Below, piece by piece: positions 10,522-23,034 of a DNA stretch of 64,000 bases; the first letter of the stretch is position 1; each line of letters begins with the position of its first letter. The translations under genes were made by a program, and so were the position numbers. The notes below the pieces were generated by a model, which worked only from the letters and a program-made list of their open reading frames with translations, was not told the DNA's origin and did no database searches. The DNA comes from Sorghum bicolor (taxonomy: Eukaryota > Streptophyta > Magnoliopsida > Poales > Poaceae), in NCBI RefSeq assembly GCF_000003195.3, contig NC_012879.2, positions 20,174,647-20,238,646 of the forward strand, given 5' to 3'.

Positions 10522-13024
10522 TGTAATACCTGATTTTAAGGACAAAACCAGATATGCACCATATGCAAGTTTTAAAAGGCAAATCTCACATATAGCTACA
10601 AATAAGGGGTAATATCAAAAGACAATGCAAAAATTATATAACGTACTTACTATAAAAGAGATAACCTTTGATAGCAAACAGCGGATAGACAACTCTAAAC
10701 TTCGGGTATTAACTTCACTCAACAGGATCCAACTGACTCGTTGATCACAAGCCTAAACTTCTCCTGAGGTTTGGGGGAAATAGCAAGAGTGAGTCCATGT
10801 CGAACTCCACAAGTATAGCAACTAGATTGTATATATCCCACAATCTCATGATCAATGTGACATAAATAATGTAAAGCATTAAACAATAAACAATGAGCAT
10901 ATTTAACACACAAGATTCATCACCCTTAATGTAGATGTCCCCAAGGCCACTCCTGACCGTGAGCTCGGCTAGTTTACTAGTTTTAACACTCTGCAGAGGT
11001 TGTACATCTTTGCCCATGAGTCATGATTTACCCTTTCGCTCGAGGTGATCAGCCTCTTAACCCACTACCAAGGAAGGTCGGCAGGGATCACTATGAAGCC
11101 TTTCAAAAGTTCGTCTAACATGTTAGGGCCGCAAGGTTTCCTTTGCGAGCAGATATAGATACCCCCCTTCCAAATGGCACAATGACGCGCAGCCTATACA
11201 CATAGGGACAGGGGCTCGCACTATACCCGTGTCGGTTCAGCCCCTCTAGCGCCCTTTCGGGTAACCTCTAACAAGCTAGAAAAGATCTTCATACTGAGCT
11301 AAAGCCAGAGCCATTATAGCCCTCATGGTTGCACTGTTGTCTCGGGTGATCACGTACAGACAAATCATCAAGTGGCTAAAAAGTCATTTTTATCATTTAT
11401 TATTTAACATTAATCTAGTCACAGGATCATGGTCACAAAAATAAAATCCAAATGCTATACTTGCCTTAATCCAATTGCTCTTGCTTATCCTGCTGGTCTC
11501 ACTAGTTGTCCAAGGCTCAGATCTTAATCACTGAAGTACTCTTGTTCACCGCGAATTGTTCACCGACTAAACTCGATCATCGATCATCAACACACAAACA
11601 ATCGGAGACAACATACACGAAGCAAACAAGGCTACAATTAAAACAGTACAACAATCATATAAAAACAGTATGAGAAGTTTGTGAAATGATTCTACGTATC
11701 GCTACGATATCATAGACGTAAAGATCATGAAAATCGGAGCTAAAACGGAGAAGTTATGAATTTTCTAAGATTTTATATAGAAAAGTAATTAATTAATTAG
11801 GGTCACGAAAATAAAAAGTTTCAACAATGTTACTAACATGTAGAGCTCATTAATACGAATCCAGCGCAATTTTAATGGTTCAAAACAGAGTTAAGATGAA
11901 TATTTTATGGCCAAAAGAAAGTCAGTGACAATTTTGTAAATAGTGAAAACGTATTTTTAATCTAAAACCGAGTTGTTTGTGTTTTCCAAACTGTAAGACA
12001 AAGTGATTGGAGCTTACGTTGGTGGACAGGGAGTAGATTCACCGGCAACGACGCTTTCTTGGAGCTACAGCAACGCCGGAGCAGCCGACCGTTCGTAGAT
12101 GTCGTGTATAGGCGAGACGATGGCGATCACGTTGTAGAGAAGAAAATATAAATTTTATTTTGCTACCTTAGGAATTCTCAAATTAGAGGCTTCCTATATG
12201 ATAGTCTTTGATATGCTTTGTCTAAGGGGTTGCTACATATATATAGGGAGAAAAACTCCCCACTTCCATGTCAATTAGTGATATGGTACTAATTGATTTG
12301 CAACCTTCATCTTTACTAATAGGCCTAATTAATTATTAAAGCCCATTAGTAAATAAAGACATTGACCATTGAGATCATGGGCTTGAGCGTGGGATAAAAT
12401 GAAATATTTTATTATTTTCGAAATTAATTAATTTGGTGAATAAAATAATCCCAGAAAAGTCCATAATTATGATTTAAGCCATGAAAAATACTCCAAATAC
12501 TCCAGAAATTCAAGGAAAAATCTCAGCGACATTAAGGAACATGAGAAAACCAATTAAAGTATTTGGATCTCATGATAAGATAATTTGGAGCATAAAAATT
12601 AGATTATGCTTACAGAAAAGTGAGAACGGAAGCAGGAAAATTCCTAAAAAGTTTGTAGAGACTGCTTGATGGACGAGGAACTAAAAGAAGTGCTTTGAGT
12701 GACAAAGAAAAGATTTTAGGAAGCTCCTAAAAAACTTGAGCTTAGAAACAAGAAATTTGGTTGTAGATAAAGATAAAGATGTACGAAGATCGTTCTACTA
12801 AACGAAATTTTAAAAACTTTGCTTAGTCTCAACACACAAAGGAGCAACAAACAAACATCACATAAAACATATGTACTAGCATGTATGCACAACAACGTTG
12901 CTAAACCCTATGATGAATTTTAATTTAAGGAAAATTTTCATTTTACTATATTTTCATAAGCACAGAAATACAAAATAAATTATTTTAGCTTTATTTTTAA
13001 AGAAGCAAAATTTAGGGTGTTACA
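10522..13024 (-). repeat. Element G 5' LTR (right copy)
   Basis: This 2503-bp partner of 6136-8649 shows about 70 substitutions plus a 9-bp deletion (hand count). Its plus-strand end is GGTGTTACA. Confidence 0.9.
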
Positions 13025-13850
13025 CTTTTAATCAAGAAGATAATGAACTTTTACCTACACCTAGGGAATCTGTTAATCTCTCTATAAATTCTGGTTTAAA
13101 CCTAGCCCTACAAGACCATGTTTTTTTCGATATTTTCACATTGGTCTCAATCATATAACCTTTGGTAGAGTCTTTCTTTCTTTATCTATTAGTAAAGCAA
13201 GGTATGTCTTCATTCGTGGACATCCTTCTTGTACTAGTCTTCATAAAAAATTCTTAGAGATAGAGAAGAAATCATCTCCCAGACGAGGAAAGGAAGTTTC
13301 AATAGCCGATTTCCAAACATTTCAATCCCATGATTCGGCTATCCAACCCATCCTTGAGCTTAATAATTTCTACTATGCTCTTTCTCTTGAACCTCCCGAT
13401 GATCCTATGAATCTCTCTAGACATCTCATGCATAAGAGTCACCAAGACCACAAGGAGGATTGAGAAGAGCAACATCAATGGCTAGAGGGCATTAAAAATC
13501 CATGTGCTATCACCATTGAATGGATGGATAAAACAAACTTGAGAGACAATCCTAGAGGAATTTTAAGCATTCATGAAGAATCATCCTTGGAGTTTGAGAA
13601 TGAGAGAAACAACAGTGAGAATGGAAGTTATTTCATAAATACCTCACCAAGTCCTTGCTCATATAAAACATCTCCCCAATCAATTGATCTCTCCATCATT
13701 ACCACATTTGAGATCTCCAACCCCCTCTTCTTTTCTATTTATAAAAACTTTTAAAGGGCGGTTGTCGATGCATATGTCTATAAAAAATATTGCAGATCTC
13801 GTTGAGTTGATCTTGATATAGGTCAGCGTTGGAGGGGAAACCACTTCGCC
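13025..13850 (+). pseudogene. Element E gag-like remnant (3' part)
   Basis: This continues element E after G. One frame reads from about 13094 to a TGA at 13460-13462. It contains ITFGRVFLSL, then SARYVF-like and IRGHPSCTSLHKKFLEIE stretches, typical of the uncharacterised protein segment of this family. The same frame resumes to 13754 with EISNPLFFSIYKNF, then stops. The homologous KYCRSR and QRWRGNHFADIN residues follow out to about 13850 but with stops. No catalytic motif is present. Confidence 0.5.
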
Positions 13851-14359
13851 GACATAAATTAATGGTTTCCCAAGGACAAGCTTAGTGTCCTAAAACAAGC
13901 ACTGATCAAATCGTAACATGAGCTGTTAATTATTTGCAACATTACCTTGTGTATTGAGCATATAAAGATAATTGTAGAAATATTCCTTCAGGTATTCTGG
14001 TCACTAACCTTTCTAGGATCGGAGCAAGAAGATCTGAGGAATGACAAGCGCAAGGTATGCCCAACCAATTATCATGCAACATTGAATTAAAATTCATCCA
14101 ATCTTGAATTTTGCAAAATTCAAGCTTGGGGGAGTACTTTACATAAAAACATTCTTTGCCATGTTGCTATGTTGGTTGTCCCTACCTTTGAGACATGCTC
14201 AATTTGTTAAATACTAGTCACACTAGTTCTCCACTTGAGTAGATCTCTATAAAAGCCATCATGTTAACTATGTTTATCCTAGTATGTGTTAGTTTGGAAG
14301 TACTGTACATACTTCTATTGGTTTTTAAATTAAGCATGGTGCTTAGGTTAAAATGCCCT
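13851..14359 (+). other. Element E interior, non-coding, with internal PPT-like motif
   Basis: This aligns to D 3848-4400. Positions 14123-14134 carry the internal AGCTTGGGGGAG motif. Positions 14355-14359 (GCCCT) are the TSD of element C. The uninterrupted target is visible in D at about 4385-4400. Confidence 0.65.
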
Positions 14360-15067
14360 TGTTGATGGAAAAGGTGATCTGCAAACACAAAGGGCTAATA
14401 CCTGATTTAAACGTTAAGGCGTGCCAGCCGATTTGACCTTACTATCGGCAAAGGTGATAACTCGAATACTTTGGTCCTGACAACAGCGATGCGCCCGGAT
14501 GCCACGGCTAAGAGGTATTCACGCGGAACTTGAGAACATACCGAGCTTAAGTCGACGAATTCCTAAGAACTCGTAGTAAAAAGGAAAATATGACGAAGTC
14601 GTCGAAAAAGTAGATGCTGGAATATGAGTAAAAACTTGTGTTTGATTAATTGATAGATTCTCGATTAGAAAGCCCTAGGGTCTACTTTTATACCCTACTC
14701 AAAGAGCTACAACCAGACACGACTAGAACTCGAATTCTAAATTAAACAGAATCCGTATACAAAACGATTTAAACAACTAAGGAAAATATTAAAACTATCC
14801 TTCCGTAACAAACCACCACAAGCCAATCGGCAACCTTCAGCTTCTTCTTCTGGATCGTCGGCAGCCCCTTCATCATAGCCATCGGCACAGGCTAGTGCTA
14901 ACCATCGGCATAAACACATCACCATCCATGGACTTAGCCACATTCAGCTATCCCTTCATCGGCAATCACCCTCATCGGCAACTCTCCTGCAGACCAATTA
15001 CCGTTGCCCTATTTTACCGATCTACACTCTACCGATCCTGGGTACGTGTCCAAAAACGGTGTCAACA
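14360..15067 (-). repeat. Element C 3' LTR
   Basis: On the minus strand it begins TGTTGACACCGTTTTTGG and ends TTCCATCAACA. A TATA box (TATAAAAG on minus) lies at 14691-14684. The LTR holds many GCCGAT/ATCGGC hexamers. The adjacent PPT (minus AATTGGGGGGCATG) is at 15068-15081. Confidence 0.93.
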
Positions 15068-15571
15068 CATGCCCCCCAATTTCGGAGTATGAAACCTTTA
15101 ATGCTCCAAAATTCTCTGCAGTAATGATGCCTTTCCGCAATTAATTCTCCCAATTTGGCAACCGACAGCCTAAATCTGAACAACCTGGACCCGACATTTC
15201 GCAAATTCCTCGAATCCCTCAACTTCCCAAACGAACATCTCCACTTTAATCGCCCATCAACAATATTACCGTTACAAGGAACTACCGATGGACCGATCAG
15301 GAAATCCCGCACAACGAAACATCTCAACCTCCCAAACGGACATCTCCACGTTATTCGCCCATCGGCAATATTACCGTTACAAGACGCTGCCGATGGACCG
15401 ACCAGGAGATCCCGCACAGTGAAATATCTCTGGATTATGACCGCTTCCTGTCAAATCACCTGCACAATCCCTTGATTATCGTGCGAACAGTTACCATATC
15501 TACCCGGGTACCCTCGGATTTCACGGATACGACGAAGAGATAAGTCAAATTTGCCCCTGCCCATTTTGTCC

Positions 15572-15580
15572 TATAAATAG
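15572..15580 (+). promoter_or_regulatory. TATA box of the antisense PMD gene in C
   Basis: TATAAATAG lies 158 bp before the ATG at 15730. The same box sits at the same distance in copy A (42934-42926 to ATG 42777), so the gene has its own conserved promoter separate from the LTR. Confidence 0.65.
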
Positions 15581-15874
15581 TTCCTTCTCGGGTACTCCTT
15601 CCCCATCGCATCATTCTACAGCCCCAACTCCACTTTCCTGGCGGCGGCGCTGTTCGAGAGCTCCAAGAACCCCAACGAAGCCCTTTCTTCATCAACCTCA
15701 AAGTCTTCAGTCATCCTTTTTGTGAGGAAATGGCCATCAACTTCATCGTTCCCGAGGTCCGTTCATCACCCTACTTCTCATATTTTTACCGTATCCTTGT
15801 TCATCTGCAATTTATTTTACTGAACATTCTTCTTTTTTCTTTCTTGTTCTTCTTTTTGCCTTCAAAACCATTAG

Positions 15875-17332
15875 AACCTGTCCAATAAAATCGTCATCCC
15901 TACCGATTAGCCACACCTTCAATGTCTCGGCCCACTAGGGAATCCAGATCCCATCGATCTAATTAATGTAGAAACAAATAGAATCCCCTTTAGAGCCAAG
16001 AATTTTTCTCTAGATCTATGAAAGGATACTTTCCGTTCTTGGCCCAGTCCTACCGTGGGATGGAAGAATCGGTTCTTGAGAGTCAGTCACTCAAATGAGG
16101 TTTAGTGGGGTGAGCGAAAACTAGATCAGTGCATCAGGTTATCCATTGCCGATATGCATAGGAATGAGTCACTGCTGATAGCTGCATCATATTTCTGGTC
16201 AGACACACTCAATGCCTTCGTCTTTGGTCACGGCCCTGCTTCTCCCACTCTTGCCGATGTGCTTATGCTCACCGACTTAGATGTATCCACTGCCGATAGC
16301 AGTCACCTGTTTGACACCACGCCTAGTGCCAAAGTGGAAACCCGTGCTATCGGCGGCTGGTCAGGATACATTTAGAAGTACCGCAGAACGGGGCCTGTCA
16401 ACATAAAGGAACAAACCACCTTCCTGAACATGTGGCTGGATAAATTTGTATTCTGTGGTCGATCGGCAGGACCAACCTCTGTCTACCTATTGGCAGCAGA
16501 GAGACTGACTAATGGTGGCCGATTTCCCCTCGGCCGATACCTGCTTGGCGCTGCCTACCATCTCCTCAATCAAGTAGCCAGAAAACTCCTTCTTGGCCAG
16601 TCCATCGGCAACTTAGGGGGCCCTTGGTGGTTCATCAATATGTGGCTCAGTCTCCATATGCACAAGCATCTCGAGTTCAATCTCTTTGCACAACGCTTCC
16701 CTAGAGATATAGCCGAGGACTATGAATTGGATGAAGAAGAATCAGCAACTCGTCCTCCTCTGAACTTTGGCGAGGCTGTCATAGTTCTACCTGGTACAGG
16801 TGGCAACGCAGACCAGGTCAGCCGATTCTTCCAGACCTTATACGAAGGCCTGACCAGAGAACAACGGGCGTGGATGCCTTATGAAGATCCAGATACTATG
16901 TTTCCCTTGGTCTTCCATCCATTCAACGATGCTCTCAACATGGATCATGAGGTGATGATGGCACTGATCACTCCCAGAGCTATACCAGTAAACTTCTTTG
17001 GCAGTGGGAAAGCCTCCAACCAGACCTACGAGTTTTACAATCCATCGGCACTAGCTCGTCAACTAGCTTTTGGTCAGCTGTCGATTGCACTCTGTTATGC
17101 CAATGTGATAAAACCCAGGGAAATCATCACCAGCCTTCTTGAGTGGACTCGAGTAGCTCAACTGCCACTGAGTGCCGATACCGATGCAGATTTATCAGAG
17201 TGGGTTCCGGCCCTCTTCATTACTCAGGCGTACAAGCAATGGTGGGAAGAATGGAAGGAGCATTTATTTTACAGGTCGGCTCTCACATATCATGGCATGA
17301 TTGATCCGCAGTACAAAGTCCCTGACAATACC
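15875..17332 (+). pseudogene. Exon 2: plant mobile domain (aminotransferase-like)
   Basis: Exon 2 is 1458 nt, exactly the length of its counterpart in A. Recognisable PMD features are GPASPTLADVLMLTDLDV, a WLDKFVFCGRSAGPTSVYL stretch, GGRFPLGRYLLGAAYHLL and the LGGPWWFINMWL segment. The PMD family occurs in plant proteins such as MAIN/MAIL1 and in several transposon types; its biochemical role is unsettled. Four in-frame stops interrupt this copy, mostly one transition away from the Gln or Trp codons seen in A. Confidence 0.75.
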
Positions 17333-18287
17333 GTAAGTATCTTAATACCGATGTTCCAATTTCTCCATTATCTGTTTCAATCGGTAACCCCCTTTCTTTG
17401 TCGCATGCAGGTTGATGACACACCACCATCAGTTAGCAGGAGTGGCAAGCCGATTGAGCTCTCTCCACCAGGTCCTATCTCTTCAATCGGCAACAATGCC
17501 CCCACCTTGGCTGCCATAATGCACCGAGGTGTACGCCTCAAGAAAGTCACCACCAAGCGTACAAAGACATCTCCATCGGTAGCTGCCTCTGCTTTGGCGC
17601 AAGCCTTTAAGGTAAGTTTTCAAATTTCTTTACCGATTTCATTCTTCCATCTAATACACTTGTACTCACGAATTCTCACCCTTGGCACAGCACACTGGCG
17701 CATCGGCAAGGACCAGAAGCACAGGTGCCGATGCCCCCCAATCCAGCCAGGCAAAGAGGAAAGGCTCCAAGAGCAACAGATCGCAAGCAAAGCGCCAGAA
17801 GACGGCAACACCTCCTCCTCCCCCAGTGTCTCCAATTCTAGTAGAATCTTCTCCCTCCTCTCCAGAAGTCCAGATGCAACAGGCACCATCTCCTCAGCCG
17901 TAGGAAGAAGCTCACGTAGAAGAATTCCAACCAGAGGGACCTCAGCCAGAAGATACATCGGCTGACATACACGAGCAAACTGCCGATCCAGCAGGTTCAA
18001 TCATAGCATCGGTAGTTTCCTCCATCCAAACAAGCGTTGCTCCTCCTCAAGGTAACATACTTTTTATGAAATTATTGCCAATGAACTCATTTTCCCTGTC
18101 TTATAATTACTTCTGTTATTCTTTCAGATGACATAGTCCCATCGGCAACCCCAACCGATCAACCTGTAGTTCCATCGGCATCTTCCAGTCCGAGGCAAGA
18201 GATTGCCTTGAAACAAGTAAGCCATCCGATCTCCATCGGTATTCATCAATACTTGACCATTGAATGACTCACTTTGTTTTCTTTCAG

Positions 18288-18982
18288 GAACAGGATTCTC
18301 CCGATAGTTTATTCTCCTTCGCCATTGACATCTCTAAAGACGAAGGTGAGGAAGCAAGCTCTTCTCGGGCAGTTGGGATCACATCGGCAGAAATCAGGGC
18401 GAAATTGGAAGAATTATCAGCCCTCCTTCACCAAGACACAGCCCAACTGGTTGATGACTCTGACCCAGCCAAGGCTCTGTTCAAGACCCTCAGAGGCCAA
18501 ATTCCTGCCGATGCTGAAGAAATCCTCTTTCAAGCTGCACATCTGGAAAGCCGTCAACTGCAGTACCAGAGAGCTGCCCAACGTCTTGCCAATAGAGCTG
18601 CTCATGCCCAGCTTTCTAAAGAGATGATGAAGGTGAAGCTCCTTGCCGATGAGAAGCACAAGAACATCGGCATCTTAAAGTCCTCAGGAGATGCATTGAA
18701 GCAAAAGATTTCTGATCTATCGGCGAGAAGAGAAGCCCTGTTGGCAGAACTTAAGCAAGTAGAGGAAGCCCTGTCCCAAGCTCAACAAGAGGAAGGCCAG
18801 CTGTCTAAAGCGATAAACTCCTCAAACAAGAGCGAAATGTCCATGGCCACAGAGCGCTGCAGATGAAGAAGAAGTTGAAGCCAGTGGAAGGCTCTGCCGA
18901 CGAAGACACCAAAGAGATAGAAGCAGCCAACCAAATCCGCCTGCGCGCTATATCGGTGATCCAGGCGCTGTTGAACATGTGA
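18288..18982 (+). pseudogene. Exon 6: coiled-coil C-terminal domain
   Basis: It is rich in Ala, Glu, Lys, Leu and Gln with heptad-like spacing over roughly 180 residues (for example EIRAKLEELSALLHQD and KQKISDLSARREALLAEL). It is 695 nt against 696 in A; the missing base shifts the last ~50 codons. It probably mediates self-association, which is inference from composition only. Confidence 0.65.
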
Positions 18983-19139
18983 ATCCCTCATCGGCAACAA
19001 GCTTGCTCCTTTCTTCTTTCCAACCTCCCTGATACTTGGTCTAGCCGATAGGACTGTTATCGGCACCTTTTAAAACATTAAGCCTGTCCCCAGATACATT
19101 TTGATCCAGCCGATAGGAATGTTATCGGCACTTAAACTT
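18983..19139. other. Intergenic spacer with GCCGATAGGA...ATCGGCA inverted motifs
   Basis: This lies between the 3' ends of the convergent antisense gene and pol. Two near-identical units contain AGCCGATAGGA, then TGTTATCGGCA, forming short hairpins. A has the same pair at about 39340-39432. Confidence 0.55.
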
Positions 19140-19775
19140 TTATGCATCGATCCATATGCTTGGGTAATATTTCTTCAAATATTTGCCATTTAATGCTCTG
19201 GGAAATTCGACTCCTTCAAGAGTTTCTAAAATATAGGCATTGCCAGGAGCCGATCGACTTACCCGATAGGGACCTTCCCAATTGGGAGACCACTTCCCAA
19301 ACTTTGAATTTTTAGTCCCGATCGGTAAGATTAGTTTCCACACTAAGTCTCCAACGACAAACTCCTTAGCCTTCACTTTCTTACCATACCATCTGGCAAT
19401 TCTCTTCTTATTTTCTTCTATACTCATTAAGGCCTTTAGCCGATGTCCTGCTAGATCATCCAACTCATCTGTCATCAAAGTAGCATAATCATCGGTAGCT
19501 AATTGATCTTGAAAAGATAGTCGCCTAGACCCAGTCTTAATTTCCCAAGGTAACACTGCATCATGCCCGTATACCAACTGATAAGGTGAAACCTTAGTCG
19601 ATCCATGACAAGCCATCCGGTATGACCACAAAGCCTCATTTAACAACGTGAGCCACCTCCTAGGATTTTCTTCAATCTTCCGCTTAATAAGCTTGATAAT
19701 TCCTTTATTAGATGCTTCGGCCTGCCCATTGGCGTGAGCATAGTAAGGAGAAGAATTTAACACTTTAATTCCCAC
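19140..19775 (-). pseudogene. C integrase, C-terminal part
   Basis: It contains the end of the integrase core with the catalytic Glu in NGQAEASNKG, then the GPY/F-type module (NWEGPYRVSRSAPGNAYILE). No chromodomain follows, consistent with Tat rather than chromoviruses. It is out of frame with the upstream part because one base is missing near 19780 relative to A. Confidence 0.85.
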
Positions 19776-21076
19776 ACCAATTCAAATTCATCGAACTCTC
19801 CCGACGTGAACATAGTACCCTGATCGGTAGTAATTGTTTGAGGAATTCCAAATCGGTAAATAATATACTCCTTTACAAAATCAATCATATTGGCTGATGT
19901 AACTTTCTTCAAAGGAATAGCACCAACCCATTTGGTGAAATAATCAGTGGCAACCAAGATAAATTTATGTCCTTTACTGGATGGCGGATAAATCTGGCCG
20001 ATCAAATCAATGGCCCATCCTCGGAACGGCCAGGGCTTGATAATAGGGTTCATGGCCGATGCAGGCGCTCTTTGAATATTGCCAAATTTCTGACATCCTT
20101 GACACCCCTTGAAATACTTAAAGCAATCCTCAAGTATAGTCGGCCAGTAATACCCATTTCTTCTGATCATCCACTTCATCTTGAATGTCGATTGGTGCGC
20201 TCCACACACTCCCTCATGGATCTCTCCCATCAAATTCCTAGCCTCATCATCACCTAAGCATCTGAGAAGAATCCCATCAATAGTTCGGTAATACAACTCA
20301 TCTTCAAGGAGCACATACTTGGTGGCTTGAAACCGAACACGCCTCTCAGCTTTCTTAGATGGATCCCTTAAATAATCAATAATTTCTTTTCTCCAATCAT
20401 CGGCACCGATTGCCGATATTGCATTAATCATAGGCTGATATCCCGAGGCATGCTGAGCCAACCGATTGGCCTCTTCATTATGCAATCGAGGAACATGCTC
20501 TAATCGGAAATCCTTGAATTCTTTTAACAGTTGCATACTCCTTTCATGATAAGTTATCAGGAGCTCACTTCGGCATTCATAGCTTCCAGCCAATTGATTT
20601 ATAACTAGCATAGAATCCCTGAAGACCTCAACAGCATCAGCATGAACTTCTCTCAGCAATTCCAATCCCTTTATCAAAGCTTGATACTCAGCTTGATTAT
20701 TTGTGGACGTGGCAACAATCGGCAAGGAAAACTCATACTTCCTTCCCCGAGGGGAAATTAATACTATGCTGATTCTTGCCCCCCGGTCACACGTGGATCC
20801 ATCAAAGAAGAGCGTCCAAGGTACAATTTCCAAAGCCTCTACTGAACCGCAATGTTGAGTTACAAAATCGGCCATAATCTGTCCCTTAACCGCCTTAGCC
20901 GATTCGTAACGCAAATCGAACTCCGACAGTGCCAAAATCCATTTGCCGATTCTACCACTCATGATCGGCATAGATAGCATGTATCGGACCACATCATCTT
21001 TGCAGATAACAGTGCATTCGGCCGATAGCAAATAATGCCTCAACTTAATGCAGGAGAAGTACAAGCATAAACACAA
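19757..21076 (-). pseudogene. C pol, middle: RNase H end, archaeal-type RNase H, integrase N-terminus and core
   Basis: From N to C: end of the Ty3 RNase H; a second RNase H with FFDGSTCD, NNQAEYQAL, RDSMLV and NEEANRLA acidic residues; the HHCC integrase finger (EIHEGVCGAHQS, then CQGCQKF); and the core with ATDYFTKW and TTDQGT. A second, archaeal-type RNase H is a mark of plant Tat-lineage elements. The frame is separated from the RT part by a TAG in place of a Glu codon at about 21081, and ends at the 1-base loss near 19780. Confidence 0.88.
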
Positions 21077-21079
21077 TTT

Positions 21080-22372
21080 CTAAATAGCCGAAAGCCTGGT
21101 CTCAGCATCAATCAATCTCCTGCTTAAATAGTAAATCACACGTTCCTTCCCTTCAAATTCTTGAATTAAAGCCGAACCGATGACCATCCCATCGGTAGAC
21201 AAATACAATCTGAAGGGCTTCCCTTGCTGAGGTGGAATCAGAACCGGAGGATTTATCAAATAGTTCTTGATTTCATCTAGGGCCAATTGCTGCTCTTTCC
21301 CCCAGACGAACTCTTGATCGGCTTTCAACTTAAGCAAAGGACTGAAAGCACGAATTTTACCAGATAAATTAGATATAAACCTCCTGATAAAATTTACCTT
21401 GCCGATCAAGGATTGGAGCTCAGTCTTGTTGGTGGGAGCAACTATTTTCTTGATGGCATCAATGGATCTCCGACTAATTTCAATCCCCCTTTGATGCACC
21501 ATGAAACCAAGAAATTGTCCTGCTGATGCACCAAATGCACACTTATTGGGATTTATCTTTAAACCATGCTTCCTTGTGCATTCCAACACTTTTCGCAAAT
21601 CGGCAAGATGCTTTGTGAAGTCTCCGGACTTAACCACCACATCATCAATATAAATCTCCACCAGCTTGCCGATGAACTCATAAAAAATAAAATTCATAGC
21701 CCTCTGATAAGTAGCACCAACATTTTTCAAGCCAAAGGTCATGACTATCCATTCAAATATCCCAACATGACCAAGGCATCTAAATGCAGTCTTGGGAATA
21801 TCTTCTTCAGCCATGAATATTTGATTATATCCTGCATTACCATCCATAAAGCTGATGATCTGATGCCCAGCCGCAGCATCAACTAGCAGATCGGCAACTG
21901 GCATTGGGTAGCCATCCATCGGCGTAGCTTTATTGAGATTCCTAAAAACAATGCAAACCCGAAGTTTCCCATTTTTCTTGTAAACTGGCACCACATTGGA
22001 AATCCACTCGGCATAACGACACTGCCGAATAAATTTAGCTTCAATAAGTTTGTTTATTTCGGCCTTAATATCAGGAAGAATATTAGAGTTACATCGGCGA
22101 GCTGGCTGTTGATGTGGCCGAAATCCAGATTTGATAGGCAACCGATGTTCAACAATCGACCGGTCTAAACCAGGCATCTCAGTATAATCCCAAGCAAAGC
22201 AATCTTTATATTCTTTTAACAAATCGGTCAACTGTTGCTTACACTCAGAATTTAACTTAGCACTAATAAAAGTAGGTCTAGGCTTATCACCACTACCTAT
22301 ATCTACTTCTACCAAATCATCGGCCGATGTGAATCCCTGGCCTAATTTTCCATCATCGACGAACCTATCCAT
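21080..22372 (-). pseudogene. C pol, N-terminal: reverse transcriptase and RNase H
   Basis: The ATG at 22372-22370 overlaps the protease stop TAA (22374-22372) by one base. RT motifs include PVYKKNGKLRVCI, SFMDGNAGYNQI, the catalytic YIDD, and a following RNase H start (LSTDGMVIGSAL). It ends at a nonsense codon just short of the RNase H end. Confidence 0.88.
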
Positions 22373-23034
22373 TAAAAACCTTCATCAGAACCGACTGCTT
22401 GGATCGGTGGAATTTCATAATCGACAACTTTGAGGAAATCTTTTTCCCAAGCTTCTCCTGAAATACACCTAGTTCTTTCATAGGTGTTTGCTTCTGCCGA
22501 TGCGATGACATAAAAAGAATCTCCCGAGACAATCTCAATTTTGTCACCTACCCACTGGACCAAGCACTGGTGCATTGTAGACGGGATGCAACAATTGGCA
22601 TGAATCCAATCTCTTCCCAATAGTAAGTTATAAGCACCCTTTCCACTGATCACGAAGAAGGTTATAAGCAAGGTTTTGCTGCCGATGGTCAATTCAACGC
22701 ATATGGCCCCCTTAACCGGAGACACATTCCCTTCAAAGTCTTTGAGCATCATATCGGTCTTGGTCAAATCCTGATCCCCTTTTCCAAGCTTCCAATACAC
22801 TGTATATGGCATGATATTGATAGCGGCTCCACCATCAATTAAAATCTTGGTCATCGGCTGACCGTCAACTCTCCCTTTGACAAACAGAGCTTTAAGATGT
22901 TGCCTTTCATCATCGGCAGGCTTTTCAAAGATGGCGGTCATCGGATCCAGAGCCAACTGAGCTATTTGGTCGGAAAACTCCAACTCATCATCACTGGACG
23001 GTGCAAGGAACTCCATCGGCAACATAAATACCAT
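22372..23034 (-). pseudogene. C aspartic protease (end of gag-pro)
   Basis: A retroviral-type aspartic protease region with ILIDGGAAINIMP as the active-site strand (Asp-Gly-Gly instead of Asp-Ser/Thr-Gly, as in A) and LLGRDWIHAN further on. It is the C-terminal part of the gag-pro frame. Upstream, the frame is interrupted by TGA near 23128 and TAG at 23311-23313. Confidence 0.85.

Larger units (their letters stand above)
6136..13024 (-). mobile_element. Element G: large-LTR, coding-free retrotransposon nested in E
   Basis: Terminal direct repeats are 6136-8649 and 10522-13024, flanked by CTTTT (6131-6135, 13025-13029). Minus orientation is set by a PBS next to the right LTR (TGGTATCA, 10518-10511) and a PPT (TTAAGGGGGTAGAAT) next to the left LTR. 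The LTR start TGTAACNCCCTAAATT and the initiator-Met primer are typical of chromovirus-like gypsy elements. The interior is only 1872 bp with no recognisable protein, so the element fits the 'large retrotransposon derivative' class. Hand-counted LTR divergence is about 3%. Confidence 0.9.
15730..18982 (+). pseudogene. Antisense PMD/coiled-coil gene of element C (six exons, broken)
   Basis: Six exons are inferred by splice consensus and by comparison with A: 15730-15756, 15875-17332, 17411-17611, 17691-18051, 18128-18216, 18288-18982. Donors are GTCCGT, GTAAGT, GTAAGT, GTAACA and GTAAGC; acceptors end in TAG or CAG. The product would be a plant mobile domain protein with a Lys/Arg- and Pro-rich linker and a coiled-coil C-terminus. 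In-frame stops lie at 15908, 16019, 16103 and 16373 (exon 2) and 17901 (exon 4). One base is missing in exon 6 around 18815-18840, so this copy cannot encode the protein. It runs opposite to gag-pol, between integrase and the 3' LTR. Confidence 0.75.

Noticed and set aside
14895..15475. Small frames on both strands near the C 3' LTR
   Set aside because: They overlap LTR, PPT and antisense promoter; repetitive IG/AD/SA residues come from the GCCGAT hexamer, not a protein.
17620..18000. Minus-strand 126-codon frame
   Set aside because: Antisense of exon 4 and intron 3 of the PMD gene in C; not open in A.
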